Assembly (NCBI GenBank): GCA_017379075.1
Contig: JAFNXL010000041.1
Coordinates: forward strand, 62,001 to 126,000
Source of the DNA: Bacteroidaceae bacterium
GTDB taxonomy: Bacteria > Bacteroidota > Bacteroidia > Bacteroidales > Bacteroidaceae
DNA: 64,000 nt
Reading direction: 5' to 3'
A model generated the notes under the pieces. The model saw nothing but the letters and a program-made list of their open reading frames with translations, searched no databases and was not told where the DNA came from. Each line of letters opens with the position of its first letter. Position 1 is the first letter of the stretch. The translations under genes and the position numbers were made by a program. Below, piece after piece: positions 17,542-25,748 of this stretch.

Positions 17542-19413
17542 TTACCAATATCCTTGGACTTGTCCCGACTTGGGATTGTCTGGAGTATACAGGATGGGCA
17601 ACCAAACGCGGTATCTGATACCCTCGTCCCAAGTGCTTCCGGCAGAAGCGAAGTCGCACAAGTGAATCTTACGTGTATCAACCGAGGCGTCGTTGTAGGT
17701 GCCTCTTACCATCGGAACGCTGACGGCAATCCACATATCCTGTGGGGCTTTTTCTGCAGTCATTTGTATCGCACCGTTTAGGTTGGGGATGGTAACCACT
17801 TCGTCCACGAATCCGTCGTTGAAACGAGAATCACGCGCGTAGACCACTGGGCCGCGTTCAATTGCGGCCGCTTGGTTTAACTGTGCCAGACGAGCGGGCA
17901 TCTCCATCTTCAAAGTGATTTCATCCCCGGCTTTCCATTCACGGCCGATAATGAAATATTCACCGCAAGCCACATCGTCCATCGCTTCGCCGTTTACCTT
18001 TATCTGCGCCTTAGGAGTCCAGTCGGGTATGCGGAGTGCAATGTCTGCGTGGGCAGCCTTGTCTGGAGTAACGGTAATTTTGACTTCGTCAGTTACGGGA
18101 TAATTGGTTTCTTGTACGATGTCAAAGGTGCGCTTGCCCATTTGGATGGCCGCTTTAGAGGGCATATACAGGTTGATGTCTATCCTGTCTGCCTTTGGCA
18201 TTCGATAGGCAATGCGCGGAATCATGGCGAAGGCACGGGGCGCATTGGCGTTGCAGCAGTTTATGCGCACGTCGCACTGGTGTTCGCCTTCACGGCGGAA
18301 TCCTTCCAGAGGCACATACTTGACAATCTGGCTGTTGTCATGCTTCATGCTGGCCATCAGGGCGTTGTACATGGTGCGTTCTATCTGGTCCACATATTTT
18401 GTGTCGCCTGTAATTTGGAGCAGACGTTCGCAGAACTGCATCCAGGTGAAGGTTACGCAAGTCTCCATGGTGTGCGATGCTGGATGAGTCTGTTTCCCGT
18501 GCCCGCCATACCAGCATTCAAGGCTGCAAGCGCCACCCGTAATGTTGATCTCTTCCCGAAGGATATGGTTCCATGTGGTCAGTGCCACTTGCAGGTAGTT
18601 GGCATTCCCGGTAAGGCGGTACATCTCAAGCAGTCCGATGTAGCACGACATCATTTCGTAGCCTTTCTGTCCGTTGTCAAATGACCACCATGAATTGCCG
18701 GGTTTCAGCACAAAACGTTGGGATACCGGGACGTCGGCCTTGTCTATCAGCATGGGTCCCTCCGGATGGTTCATCTGTTCGGCGATGAGTTTGGCAAACT
18801 GAAGGTAGGCAGGGTTGCCGGTCTCGTCATAAAGATAGGTTACCGGTTCCAGTATGCTCAACGGTGGCATGCCGCGGTAGTAACCGGTCTTGTATATGGG
18901 GGTGGCTGCTCCTGGGCCTATTTGTTTGATAGTATAGTCAAGTAGTTTGCATGCCGCTTCCAGCGCCTCTTTGTGTTTGGTCAGACGATAGCATTTGACC
19001 AGACCGAGCAGTGTGTATTTGCGTCCCCATACATCCCAGCCGTGCAACTGATGCTCCTTGTCATAATCTCCGATATAACCGTCAGCCAACTGGGTGGCAA
19101 TAAGTTTGCGCTCGCCCTCCTTAATCTTTTCCAGCAATGCTGGGTCGTGGTTGTATTCGTAAGAGGCTACAGCGCCTTGAATCCACTTGCCCCAGAACTC
19201 GCTTGCCCAGCGTCCCTGTGTTTCGTCCTGTACCTTGAATGGGTCAACCAGTTCGTCCACGGATTGCCCCAATACGCGTTTTTCAATGCAACCGTCAATG
19301 CGCTGGCCAATATAGCCGCCCAACTTAACTTCTTTCACACCATTGTCGTTTGGTGCGGCAAATGCGTTCAGCATGCCCACACAGGTCATAAAAGTAATAA
19401 TGTGTCGTTTCAT
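17542..19413 (-). CDS. GH127 beta-L-arabinofuranosidase (DUF1680 family), secreted
   Basis: Glycoside hydrolase family 127 enzyme of 623 residues; the family releases beta-L-arabinofuranose from glycans and plant cell-wall proteins. Signal peptide residues 1-19 (NAFAA). The alpha/alpha-barrel hallmark is ETCVTFTWMQFCERLL with LTGD-like QITGDTKYVDQIERTMYNAL after it. The metal/nucleophile cysteines appear as ETC and a CC pair in NCCNANAPR, close to the catalytic CC motif of the family. The C-terminal half is beta-sandwich. It follows the HAD gene by 24 bp, so the two form an operon. With the xylanase cluster nearby, arabinoxylan or pectic arabinan breakdown is plausible. Confidence 0.92.
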   Translation of the reverse strand: MKRHIITFMTCVGMLNAFAAPNDNGVKEVKLGGYIGQRIDGCIEKRVLGQSVDELVDPFKVQDETQGRWASEFWGKWIQGAVASYEYNHDPALLEKIKEGERKLIATQLADGYIGDYDKEHQLHGWDVWGRKYTLLGLVKCYRLTKHKEALEAACKLLDYTIKQIGPGAATPIYKTGYYRGMPPLSILEPVTYLYDETGNPAYLQFAKLIAEQMNHPEGPMLIDKADVPVSQRFVLKPGNSWWSFDNGQKGYEMMSCYIGLLEMYRLTGNANYLQVALTTWNHILREEINITGGACSLECWYGGHGKQTHPASHTMETCVTFTWMQFCERLLQITGDTKYVDQIERTMYNALMASMKHDNSQIVKYVPLEGFRREGEHQCDVRINCCNANAPRAFAMIPRIAYRMPKADRIDINLYMPSKAAIQMGKRTFDIVQETNYPVTDEVKITVTPDKAAHADIALRIPDWTPKAQIKVNGEAMDDVACGEYFIIGREWKAGDEITLKMEMPARLAQLNQAAAIERGPVVYARDSRFNDGFVDEVVTIPNLNGAIQMTAEKAPQDMWIAVSVPMVRGTYNDASVDTRKIHLCDFASAGSTWDEGIRYRVWLPILYTPDNPKSGQVQGYW

Positions 19414-19437
19414 GTCTTTATGTTTTTGGTTTTCTAA

Positions 19438-20214
19438 TTATTCAAGATAGCGTTCAATCGCCTTCGCCACACCGTCACGGTCAATGTCATCGGTAACATA
19501 GCGGGCATGTTGCTTCACCTCTTCCGAGGCATTCCCCATGGCTATGCCACGGCCGACGTGTCGGAGCATTCCTATGTCATTCCCTCCGTCGCCGAACGCC
19601 ATGGTCTGCTTTACATCCCATCCGAAATGTGCCGCCACAGCGTCAATGCCGGTACTCTTGTCCACCCCGCCAACGATTACATCCGCAAAGTCAGGATGCC
19701 AGCGCTGTGCGTTGCTACCGGGGAGCACATTGCTCATCATGAAAGTTTCCTCCTCTTTAGTGAAGAAACCGACAATTTGCAGCACATCCATGTCCAGTGC
19801 GCTTTCGGCTGGGCGTATGGCTGGCACTTCTATGTCGAGCAGACGAAATACGTCATCAGTGCGTCTGTCGGTATGGGTAATGAAGATATCATCATGCGAG
19901 GCGAACACGGCAGGCAGTTCATTGTTACGGCAATAGCTCACAAAGTTCCTGATGTCAGTCAGGGGAATGGGCTTGTGAAAAATCACGGTTCCGTCAGCCA
20001 GTTGGCAATGGGCACCGTTACTCTCTATGATGCCATCGTACTCCAAACCACTAAGGTTGTTGATGAAAGGCATTGGACGTCCGGTTGCGATAAAAACCTT
20101 CACCCCTTTAGCCCGCAGTCTGCTTACAGCCTCCAGGGTAGATTGTGGAATGCGGTGGGTGCGGAACGAGACCAGCGTACCGTCTATGTCGAAAAAAACA
20201 GCTTTTGTCTTCAT
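19438..20214 (-). CDS. HAD-superfamily Cof-type phosphatase
   Basis: Cytoplasmic haloacid-dehalogenase phosphatase of the Cof/SupH (IIB) group, 258 residues. Motif I is FFDIDGTLV with the nucleophile Asp9, motif II is in FIATGRP, motif III is a lysine around GGVDKSTG, and motif IV is GDGGNDIGML. A cap domain lies at about 85-185. These enzymes dephosphorylate sugar phosphates or related metabolites; the substrate cannot be assigned. It is the first gene of a two-gene operon with the GH127 arabinofuranosidase, so a link to pentose handling is possible but unproven. Confidence 0.93.
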   Translation of the reverse strand: MKTKAVFFDIDGTLVSFRTHRIPQSTLEAVSRLRAKGVKVFIATGRPMPFINNLSGLEYDGIIESNGAHCQLADGTVIFHKPIPLTDIRNFVSYCRNNELPAVFASHDDIFITHTDRRTDDVFRLLDIEVPAIRPAESALDMDVLQIVGFFTKEEETFMMSNVLPGSNAQRWHPDFADVIVGGVDKSTGIDAVAAHFGWDVKQTMAFGDGGNDIGMLRHVGRGIAMGNASEEVKQHARYVTDDIDRDGVAKAIERYLE

Positions 20215-20261
20215 CTTTTATATTCTTAATGCTGTTGTTATGATTTATGGCTAATTCCCTA

Positions 20262-20293
20262 CAAAGTTACGGAAAAACACTGATATAATCAAC
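20262..20293 (-). promoter_or_regulatory. Bacteroidetes promoter for the HAD-GH127 operon
   Basis: On the minus strand: TAACTTTG (20269 to 20262) as the -7 box, with TTG at 20292-20290 about 20 bp upstream as a -33 box. The palindrome array lies a further 27 bp upstream. Confidence 0.65.
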
Positions 20294-20318
20294 GGGTGAG
20301 GGGATATTTTGGGCGGAT

Positions 20319-20396
20319 TTTTACATCGTTATGTAAATCCATTTACACTTCTATGTAAACGCGTTTACATAACTATGTAAATCCATTTACATTTTA
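20319..20396. repeat. array of three 22-bp palindromic units (candidate operator array)
   Basis: Three exact 22-bp steps begin at 20331, 20353 and 20375. Units 1 and 3 contain ATGTAAAT-CC-ATTTACAT (unit 1 differs at the last base); unit 2 contains ATGTAAACGCGTTTACAT, a perfect palindrome. A half unit (TTTACATCGTT) precedes at 20319-20330. The common core is GTAAA-N4-TTTAC. A period of 22 bp, about two helical turns, puts all sites on one face of the DNA. It sits upstream of the HAD-GH127 promoter, as expected for an activator or cooperative repressor. The cognate regulator is not in the window. Confidence 0.82.
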
Positions 20397-20763
20397 ATGC
20401 GTGTGCATTGTAAATGTAATTTGATGTGTTATAGGTTTATGCTGTAAATGCCTTGCATAAGGCCGCTATCCCTTTATGAACTTACAACCACAACATCCAT
20501 TTGTTTCTCTTTTTATCTTCTGTTTCCAATATGGAAAGCACTACAAAACGCAGTGTCGGATGGATTTAATTCTGTGGATGGACATTTTTTAACGTGCAAT
20601 ATTTGTTTTGCAAACCATATTGATATTTATCATGACAAAATTCAATATATCAGCAAGATAAAAAAATGATATGTCCTATATTGATAAATGTAAAATCCGA
20701 AAATGGTCTGAATATGATAAATAAATGTCCGGAATTGCTAATAAACCTTAAAGCGAGAAAAGT
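20397..20763. other. AT-rich intergenic stretch, no gene supported
   Basis: No conserved coding pattern or strong hairpin was seen. A possible further half-site, TGTAAATGTAA, lies just after the palindrome array (about 20409-20419). A 73-codon frame at 20448-20669 has no initiation signal or family resemblance and is not called. Confidence 0.5.
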
Positions 20764-20771
20764 TAATTTTG
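20764..20771 (+). promoter_or_regulatory. Bacteroidetes -7 element before the small ORF
   Basis: TAATTTTG, an exact TAnnTTTG match, 27 bp upstream of ATG 20799. It is probably the main promoter of the long plus-strand surface-protein operon, because no other good match lies before 21039. Confidence 0.58.
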
Positions 20772-20798
20772 CATAAAATAAATTTATATTTGTAAAAT

Positions 20799-20969
20799 AT
20801 GTCGCTGGACACCGAAAAAGACTACAGTCATGTAAAGGCTGCCATTGATGCACAAATTGCACAGATTGATGCGATAAACGAGGCAGAACGCGCTTCTGCG
20901 CAGGGCCTAAAATCGTCATCACCTAATCTGTTCGCCCGTTTGAAGCGTTTGTTCCGGCGTCCTTGGTAA
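20799..20969 (+). CDS. small 56-residue protein, unknown function
   Basis: ATG 20799 to TAA 20967-20969 encodes 56 residues. The N-terminal two thirds is a charged, Ala/Gln-rich amphipathic helix with a near-heptad pattern (AAIDAQIAQIDAINEAERA). The C-terminus is strongly basic and aromatic (LFARLKRLFRRPW). There is no signal peptide. Support: a TAnnTTTG element 27 bp upstream, ordinary codon use, and a GC content well above the flanking AT-rich DNA. The next gene starts 69 bp downstream, so it may be the first gene of that operon. I do not recognise a family. It could be a nucleic-acid or membrane-surface-binding helical peptide, which is speculation. Confidence 0.6.
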   Translation: MSLDTEKDYSHVKAAIDAQIAQIDAINEAERASAQGLKSSSPNLFARLKRLFRRPW

Positions 20970-21038
20970 CGGTTTCTGAAGCAATCCATAATTATTAAAT
21001 ATTAAATATAGTAACAATTTAACATAACAAATGTACTT

Positions 21039-23894
21039 ATGAAAAAAACATTATTAACCATGATGCTAATGCTGGTCGGTATGTCAGCATGGGCACAAGA
21101 TTGGACTCCACCAAGCGAGAACGACTATCAAAGTTCGACTCCTGTATATGTCCAAGTAAATGTTAATGGAGTAGAGCAACTAAAAGCCGAAGTGGCAGCT
21201 TTCATTGGTGATGATTGCCGTGCCGTTTCACCTAGTGCAGAAACATTGGTTGGAGACAATCAGTATCATCTGCTTCGTGTATGGGGTGACCCCACAGCCG
21301 ATTTGAACAAACCCATCACTTTCAAAGTCGCGTGGGGCGGAGTTGTTGTCAAATTTAACAAGACGATTCCTTTTACAGGCGAAACTTATAGCGGAATTCC
21401 TGTCGTCTTGAATGCAGACATCCCTACAGGAATTGCTATTACCAATCCCTTGAATTTGGAGAAGAAACTTCCGTTCACGTATGATTTGACAAATGATGTT
21501 GAATTTACTTATTACGATCCATCAGGAGCAAATTCTTATACTCCGCTTGGTGAGTCAACCATCGAGACCCCATTGACTTACGAATGGGATTTTGCAAATT
21601 CTTCCAGCTACTTCACAGTGCAGGGAATGATGCTGTCTGCTATTGCTGTTACAGATGGTGCTTATTTAGGTTTGAATATTCCAGAATTGGGAATCAATGG
21701 TTCTACAACTGTATCAATTTCAGAACCCCCGGTTCCTGTTACAGAGATTCAGTGTGAGCCTTCAAGATGGGAGATGACAATTCACGAATATTTACCGAGA
21801 GTGGACGGCCTTCGTGATGCAATTAAAGTTTTGCCCGAGGACGCCACTAATAAGTACTATGATTTCGTGCCAGCAGACGATGCCGCTGCAGCTGTTTATA
21901 GTAATGGAATGTTCTCCGATGGCGGAACCTACAATATTAACATTGTCTCACAAGAGAATCCTGCAATATATACCACTATCCAGGTGACCGTTACGGTTCC
22001 TGTAGAGGGTATTTCATTGAACACTCCATCAAGTCTTTTCTATGCAGTACCAGGAGATATGGTATATAATGACCTTCGTTCTAAGGTGAATGTCAGTCCC
22101 AGCAATGCCACTAATAAAAATATTGAATTCACTATAATGAGTGAGGAAAATGGCTCTATAGTTGATGGTCAGGCGGCTGCGGCAGGAGTTAATACTATTA
22201 AAATTTCATCTGCAGAGGATCCCGATATTTATACAAGCGTTACGGTAATTGTCAATGAGATTGAAGCTCCTGAAGTTCTTGAGATGGAAATAGGACAGAA
22301 TTACTTAGACTTGCTGGAAGGACAAATAAAAGTGTTACCGGAAGAACCCAATAGGCCTTTCACATACACCCTCTCTCTTGATGATGAAAGTGCAGACGCA
22401 TTTGAAGACGATGGTACGGCCTTGACAGCCGGTGATTATCTGTTGACAGTCACTTGTGTAGAGAATCCAAGAGCAAAGGCTGAAGTTGTTGTCAGAGTAG
22501 CAGAACCTGTAGTCATTACCTTCCCCTCTTCCATTACTCTTTCCAAATTTAAGGATACAGAGTTAGAATTGACTTTGGTTAGTGGTGCTGAAAGTTTCAA
22601 TCCTGAATTACTTGAATTCCAATTAGAACCTATGGGCGATATTGTTCCGGGTGTGAGAACTCCAATCTCTTTCACTCCGATTGAAGACACAAACAATCTG
22701 CAATGGAATCTCCGAGCTTTCGCCACTGGTAGTTATTGGATCCAAGTATTATATAACGGAGAACCGATGAAGAACGAAGATTCTGAAGGAATTACCGCTA
22801 ACGTCCCTGTAGAGATTCAGTTCAATAACGACGGCTGGGATTGGATTTATATTCCCACTAACATGAACCTGCAGAATGAAGATGGCAACTATCACTCATG
22901 GATGAATCAGGATGAAAACAACCGTATCATCGAAATCCGTTCACAGACTGATTTGCTCTATAATGATGTCAATTATGGTCTGTTTGGAACCATTGACCAT
23001 TTGTCTCCTGGAGATGGTATGTATAAGGTAAAGGCTTCATACGAAAATGCTGAAGATGCCGTATTTGTTGGTGATGAATGGGAAATTTGGTGGGAGCGTT
23101 ATCCTTGGAAGGAAATAGTGAAAGGCTACAACTGGATTGGTTATCCCAATGAGTGGGACATGACCGTGGAAGAATTCAACGAATTGGAAAATCCAGCCAG
23201 TGATGGAGACGTAATTATTGGCAAGACAGGTTTTGCCGAGTTTGATGGTGTATCTGGTGAATGGGTAGGATCAGACGGTTTCTATTTCCAAGCCGGTAAG
23301 GGTTATCTTTACTATTGCGAAAACGAAGATGGTTATCCCGAAGGCATTTCATTCGACTACATACCCACAACTGATGAACAGATGATGCATCAAAGAACCG
23401 CACCTACTGCTGAGCCTGTTTCCAAGGAAAGCGTATGGAAGTTCGACGCTGGAAAATTTGCAGACAACATGGCCATGGTTGCAGTGCTTCCCCAATTGGA
23501 GAATCCAGAGGACTATACCATCGGAGCCTTTGTTGGTGAGGAATGCCGCGGTAAGGGTAACGTTGTAAATGGTGAAAAGATGATGATTTGTGTTGCGGGC
23601 AAGGCAGGCGAGACTGTCACTTTCCGCCTTCACAATGAGCAGACCGGCGAATTCATTGATATTAACGAGCGTGTGACTTATGCTCAACGTGTAGGCTCAT
23701 TGAAGGCACCGGTGGTATTGACCTCAAATGCCATCTCTACCGGCATCATCGAAATGGCAGCTTCCGATAAGTCTGCCGAGGGAATCTTCGATCTCAGTGG
23801 CCGTCGTGTAGAGAAGATGAACACCGGTGGTGTTTACATTGTGAAGAGCCGTCAAAACGGCAAGATTGTCACCAAAAAAGTGGTGAAGAAATAA
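21039..23894 (+). CDS. T9SS-exported protein with Ig-like repeats and 'AFVGDECRG' modules
   Basis: Secreted protein of 951 residues. Signal peptide 1-19 (SAWAQ). Residues about 30-135 form a beta module containing AAFIGDDCRAVS and a closing TGETYSGIPVVLN. About 245-340, 340-415 and 415-500 look like repeated Ig/Big-type domains (recurring YTTIQVTVTVPV and YTSVTVIVNEI ends). A Trp-rich part (about 600-770) has GWDWIYIP and YNWIGYPNEW. A second module (about 815-905) contains GAFVGEECRGKG and INERVTYAQRVGSLKAPV. The C-terminus (about 915-951) is a T9SS sorting tail with GIFDLSGRRVEK and GGVYIVKS. No enzyme motif is visible. It heads a run of closely spaced surface-protein genes. Confidence 0.82.
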   Translation: MKKTLLTMMLMLVGMSAWAQDWTPPSENDYQSSTPVYVQVNVNGVEQLKAEVAAFIGDDCRAVSPSAETLVGDNQYHLLRVWGDPTADLNKPITFKVAWGGVVVKFNKTIPFTGETYSGIPVVLNADIPTGIAITNPLNLEKKLPFTYDLTNDVEFTYYDPSGANSYTPLGESTIETPLTYEWDFANSSSYFTVQGMMLSAIAVTDGAYLGLNIPELGINGSTTVSISEPPVPVTEIQCEPSRWEMTIHEYLPRVDGLRDAIKVLPEDATNKYYDFVPADDAAAAVYSNGMFSDGGTYNINIVSQENPAIYTTIQVTVTVPVEGISLNTPSSLFYAVPGDMVYNDLRSKVNVSPSNATNKNIEFTIMSEENGSIVDGQAAAAGVNTIKISSAEDPDIYTSVTVIVNEIEAPEVLEMEIGQNYLDLLEGQIKVLPEEPNRPFTYTLSLDDESADAFEDDGTALTAGDYLLTVTCVENPRAKAEVVVRVAEPVVITFPSSITLSKFKDTELELTLVSGAESFNPELLEFQLEPMGDIVPGVRTPISFTPIEDTNNLQWNLRAFATGSYWIQVLYNGEPMKNEDSEGITANVPVEIQFNNDGWDWIYIPTNMNLQNEDGNYHSWMNQDENNRIIEIRSQTDLLYNDVNYGLFGTIDHLSPGDGMYKVKASYENAEDAVFVGDEWEIWWERYPWKEIVKGYNWIGYPNEWDMTVEEFNELENPASDGDVIIGKTGFAEFDGVSGEWVGSDGFYFQAGKGYLYYCENEDGYPEGISFDYIPTTDEQMMHQRTAPTAEPVSKESVWKFDAGKFADNMAMVAVLPQLENPEDYTIGAFVGEECRGKGNVVNGEKMMICVAGKAGETVTFRLHNEQTGEFIDINERVTYAQRVGSLKAPVVLTSNAISTGIIEMAASDKSAEGIFDLSGRRVEKMNTGGVYIVKSRQNGKIVTKKVVKK

Positions 23895-23907
23895 TATAAG
23901 TTAAAGC

Positions 23908-23957
23908 GACGAGCGGTTGGCAGGTAACCGTTCAGACGGTACAGACCGCCGCTCGTC
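23908..23957 (+). promoter_or_regulatory. large hairpin between the T9SS cargo and barrel genes
   Basis: GACGAGCGG (23908-23916) pairs with CCGCTCGTC (23949-23957); inside it, ACCGT-TCAG-ACGGT (23927-23940) forms a second stem. No T-run follows, so it is more likely an mRNA stability or attenuation element inside an operon than a terminator. Confidence 0.5.
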
Positions 23958-23984
23958 CCTATTCATTTAGTAAAAGGAAAAACA

Positions 23985-25712
23985 ATGAAATCCATTAGGC
24001 AGATACTTGTGTTGGCTGTCACAGTCATGCTTAGCGGCTCTCTGTATGCCCAAAACATATCCGAAATCGCCAAGAGCGACCCGCTTATCATATCCGGTGC
24101 TGTGGGCACACAGAACACTTATCGCTATTCTTCCGTGGGCAACGGTTATGGCTCGCCCTTAAGCAACACGGTGTATGCAAACCTGAATATCAGCCTATAT
24201 GGTTTCAATATGCCGTTCTCGTTGTATTATAGCAACGACAATCTCAATTTCAATTACCCCCAGATTTCGTTCAATCTTACCCCCCGTTACAAGAACTGGG
24301 TGGGACATTTTGGCCAATCATCAATGGCCATGAGCAGTTATGTAATGAATATGTCCTTCAACGGAGTGGGACTTGAATACAATAGTGACAAACTTCGTGT
24401 CGGTGCCTTTTATGGCCGTCTCCGTAATGCCATTAATGCAGACCCCACCGACCCGTTCTCACGACCTTCGCAATACAAACGCATGGGTTGGGGCTTCAAG
24501 ATGGGCTATGGCTCTGGCAAGAATTACATAGATTTGTATCTGCTCCGTGCCTGTGACTCAGAAAACTCTATCGATGAGATTTGGCGTCAGCAGATTCCAC
24601 CCCAAGAAAACATCGTTGTGGGTTTGAAAGGACGCGTTACACCTTTCAAATGGCTTGCGTTTACAGCCAACATGGCCACATCTGTTTTCAACACAGACTT
24701 GCGCGCACCCGAGGTGCCCATCACCACTAAGTTTGACAAAATATTTGATGTCAAATACAGCTCACTTATGCGATTTGCTGGTGACCTTAACGCCAACCTT
24801 AACCTCAAAGGAGTCAATGCCTCAATAAGTTACCGCATGGTGCAACCAGATTACACATCGTTAGGCACTTATTATATGTCCAACAACTATCATAGTTTGG
24901 GACTAACCCTCGGCACCACCTTATTTAATAAGATCTCCTTGTCTGGTACATTCTCCGGCCAGGCAGACAATCTTTCAAAGGAACAACTTTATACCACTTG
25001 CGGTTATGTGTATGCCGCCAACGCTAGCATGCGTTTAGGCAGCCATTTCACGGTCACGGCTGGATACAACGGTTATCTCCAGTCGCAACGTGCAGGAACC
25101 CGTGCCGTCAACGACACAACCAAGATTCACCGTATCATGTCAAGTTACAGCCTCACGCCCTCTTACTCATACGAGACAGACTTGTTGGGACACAGTGTCA
25201 GTCTGACGGCCAATATGACGCAAAACGAAGACCTCAACAAATTTGCAACAGGCGAGAGCGATGTCAAGACAAAAGCCCTCGGACTTTCTTACAACGTCGA
25301 TGTCAAACCCATCGAAACAGACTTTACCTTGACATACAGCCATCAGGAATCCAAAGGTTTCAAGAGCAAATACATCAGTGATGTGGCTTCACTTGGCACC
25401 AGCCGTTCCTTTTTAAAGGAAAAGAACCTCAACCTTTCTGCTTCGGTGTCCCTTTGCTATAATGAAATTGTACGCCAGTCTAAAAGACTTTCGCTTGGTG
25501 GCGACTTCTCTACAAGCTATAATATTAAAAAGGTGCATTTGTTGTCTGCAAGCGCTTCATTCAGCAAGTATGGCGACGTGAACATCACCAAAGTCCGCAG
25601 CAACCTCGACTGTACTGACATAAGGCTCAGCCTCAATTATACATACACATTCACTTTGTTAAGCATAAAGAGCAAGGCCAATAGAGAAAAAGAGAAACAG
25701 AATGCACTGTAA
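23985..25712 (+). CDS. outer-membrane beta-barrel protein, uncharacterised
   Basis: Protein of 575 residues with a signal peptide (1-22, SGSLYAQ) and then almost continuous alternating amphipathic beta strands separated by short polar turns, rich in Tyr, Ser, Asn and Gly: the picture of a large outer-membrane barrel. Examples of strands are LNISLYGFNMPFSLYY and VSLTANMTQNEDL. I recognise no named family; it is clearly longer than PorP/SprF-type proteins (about 300 residues). It sits between a T9SS cargo and the giant protein gene, 36 bp before the latter, which suggests it anchors or exports a partner of this locus. Confidence 0.75.
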   Translation: MKSIRQILVLAVTVMLSGSLYAQNISEIAKSDPLIISGAVGTQNTYRYSSVGNGYGSPLSNTVYANLNISLYGFNMPFSLYYSNDNLNFNYPQISFNLTPRYKNWVGHFGQSSMAMSSYVMNMSFNGVGLEYNSDKLRVGAFYGRLRNAINADPTDPFSRPSQYKRMGWGFKMGYGSGKNYIDLYLLRACDSENSIDEIWRQQIPPQENIVVGLKGRVTPFKWLAFTANMATSVFNTDLRAPEVPITTKFDKIFDVKYSSLMRFAGDLNANLNLKGVNASISYRMVQPDYTSLGTYYMSNNYHSLGLTLGTTLFNKISLSGTFSGQADNLSKEQLYTTCGYVYAANASMRLGSHFTVTAGYNGYLQSQRAGTRAVNDTTKIHRIMSSYSLTPSYSYETDLLGHSVSLTANMTQNEDLNKFATGESDVKTKALGLSYNVDVKPIETDFTLTYSHQESKGFKSKYISDVASLGTSRSFLKEKNLNLSASVSLCYNEIVRQSKRLSLGGDFSTSYNIKKVHLLSASASFSKYGDVNITKVRSNLDCTDIRLSLNYTYTFTLLSIKSKANREKEKQNAL

Positions 25713-25748
25713 GCTTTCCGCTGATAAAAAATTGAAAAATACAACGAT

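Noticed and set aside
20448-20669. 73-codon ORF in the AT-rich gap
   Set aside because: No promoter element at a sensible distance and no domain features; composition is not gene-like.
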